NCBI RefSeq assembly: GCF_013179735.1
Contig: NZ_JABMEG010000001.1
Coordinates: forward strand, 3,038,001-3,102,000
Origin: Permianibacter fluminis
Lineage (GTDB): Bacteria; Pseudomonadota; Gammaproteobacteria; Enterobacterales; Permianibacteraceae
DNA length: 64,000 nt
Reading direction: 5' to 3'
The notes under the pieces were generated by a model. That model ran no database searches and was not told where the DNA came from. It was given only the letters and a program-made list of their open reading frames with translations. The translations under genes were made by a program, and so were the position numbers. Below are positions 63,572 through 64,000 of the stretch, piece by piece. Each line of letters begins with the position of its first letter. Position 1 is the first letter of the stretch.

Positions 63572-64000
63572 TCAACCGGCGCGGGCCAGGGCGTTCGACG
63601 CCGCGGGCAAGGTCAGTGCAAAGCAGCTGCCAGAGCCGACGCTGCTGCTGATCGTCAATTTCGCCTGATGGGAATCGGCCACTGCCTGCACCACTGCCAG
63701 ACCCAGTCCAGTGCCGGTGCGTTTGGTGGTAAAGAATGGTTCGCGCAGCCGCGCCAATACCGATGGCGACATGCCGCAGCCGTTGTCGGTGACGCTGAGC
63801 GTGATGTGTTCCGGGTTCGGTTGGCTCAGCGCGAGGCTGACGGTAGCGCTGCCGTGCGCATTGCGCTGGCAGGCATGAAAAGCATTGTCAAGCAGATTGC
63901 CGAGCGCACCGATCAAGGCATCGCGATTGCCGATCAGAAAGCAATCGACGTGCTCGGCATCGCGGCACAGTGTGATGCCCTGCTGCTGTGCCAGCGGCAT
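63572..64000 (-). CDS. fleS: Flagellar sensor histidine kinase FleS (FlrB), C-terminal part
   Basis: The last 142 residues of a histidine kinase; the gene runs off the right edge. HATPase boxes are visible: N (NLLDNAFHACQRN), G1 (VTDNGCGMS), F (REPFFTTKRTGTGLGLAVV) and G2 (VGSGSCFALTLP). Its place directly before fleR identifies it as FleS/FlrB, which phosphorylates FleR. Confidence 0.9.
   Translation of the reverse strand: MPLAQQQGITLCRDAEHVDCFLIGNRDALIGALGNLLDNAFHACQRNAHGSATVSLALSQPNPEHITLSVTDNGCGMSPSVLARLREPFFTTKRTGTGLGLAVVQAVADSHQAKLTISSSVGSGSCFALTLPAASNALARAG

Noticed and set aside
1-64000. tRNA, rRNA and CRISPR arrays
   Set aside because: Looked for cloverleaf-like arms, rRNA signature stretches and regularly spaced 25-40 bp repeats; none seen. 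The tandem repeats here are 12-16 bp without spacers, so they are not CRISPR.

Overview
The window (GC-rich, roughly 55-60%) looks like the chromosome of a polarly flagellated gammaproteobacterium. The main reason is the right half, about 31.3-64 kb: a nearly unbroken minus-strand flagellar and chemotaxis block in the order used by Pseudomonas, Shewanella and Vibrio (fleS-fleR-fliEFGHIJ ... fliKLMNOPQR-flhB-flhA-flhF-flhG-fliA-cheY-cheZ-cheA-cheB-motC-motD-parC-parP-cheW-DUF2802). No rRNA, tRNA or CRISPR array was seen.

Layout, left half. 1-2.7 kb (+): the C-terminal end of an archaeal-type S-adenosylmethionine synthetase, an MFS exporter, a DUF6629 membrane protein and a 49-codon ORF, closed by a terminator. 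2.7-4.1 kb: a minimal mercury locus (merR diverging from merT-merP-GDCCVxC protein) with a textbook 19-bp-spacer MerR promoter and no reductase. 4.1-4.7 kb: non-coding DNA with short direct repeats. 4.7-5.5 kb: an orphan periplasmic binding protein. 5.7-7.8 kb (-): a BufA2-type bufferin locus (bufA2-bufB-bufC). 8.6-9.1 kb: an integron-type gene cassette with a recognisable attC site. 9.2-12.2 kb (-): two uncharacterised genes forming an operon (PDZ-like protein plus helical protein). 13-20 kb: small metabolic and redox genes (PhzF-like, BCAM0308, glutaredoxin, NTF2-like, AhpD-like, a PPOX/FNR/ferredoxin fusion, GST). 20.1-22.2 kb (-): an HD-GYP protein and a soluble CZB chemoreceptor. 22.3-25 kb (-): a second, complete bufferin operon of the BufA1 type (bufA1-bufB-bufC-bufD). 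25.2-28.5 kb: a YHS protein, two tandem paralogous LysR regulators and an AhpD-like protein. 28.7-31.1 kb (-): a ribose-phosphate pyrophosphokinase paralogue overlapping a thymidine/AMP phosphorylase.

How the parts fit. FleSR, FliA, FlhF and FlhG set the timing, place and number of flagella. FliE-FliR with FlhAB build the basal body, switch and export gate. CheY/Z/A/B/W signal to FliM/FliN. MotCD is a stator. ParC/ParP place the chemoreceptor arrays at the pole. A histidine phosphotransfer-HsbR-HsbA partner-switching module sits inside the flagellar block between fliJ and fliK. The mer locus and both bufferin loci make a theme of soft-metal handling.

Unexpected structure. A family of degenerate 15-bp tandem repeats lies directly upstream of four unrelated minus-strand genes (bufB2, the glutaredoxin gene, cheW and fliM). 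The best candidates for something undescribed are this repeat family, the two-gene operon at 9.2-12.2 kb, and the protein carried by the gene cassette.
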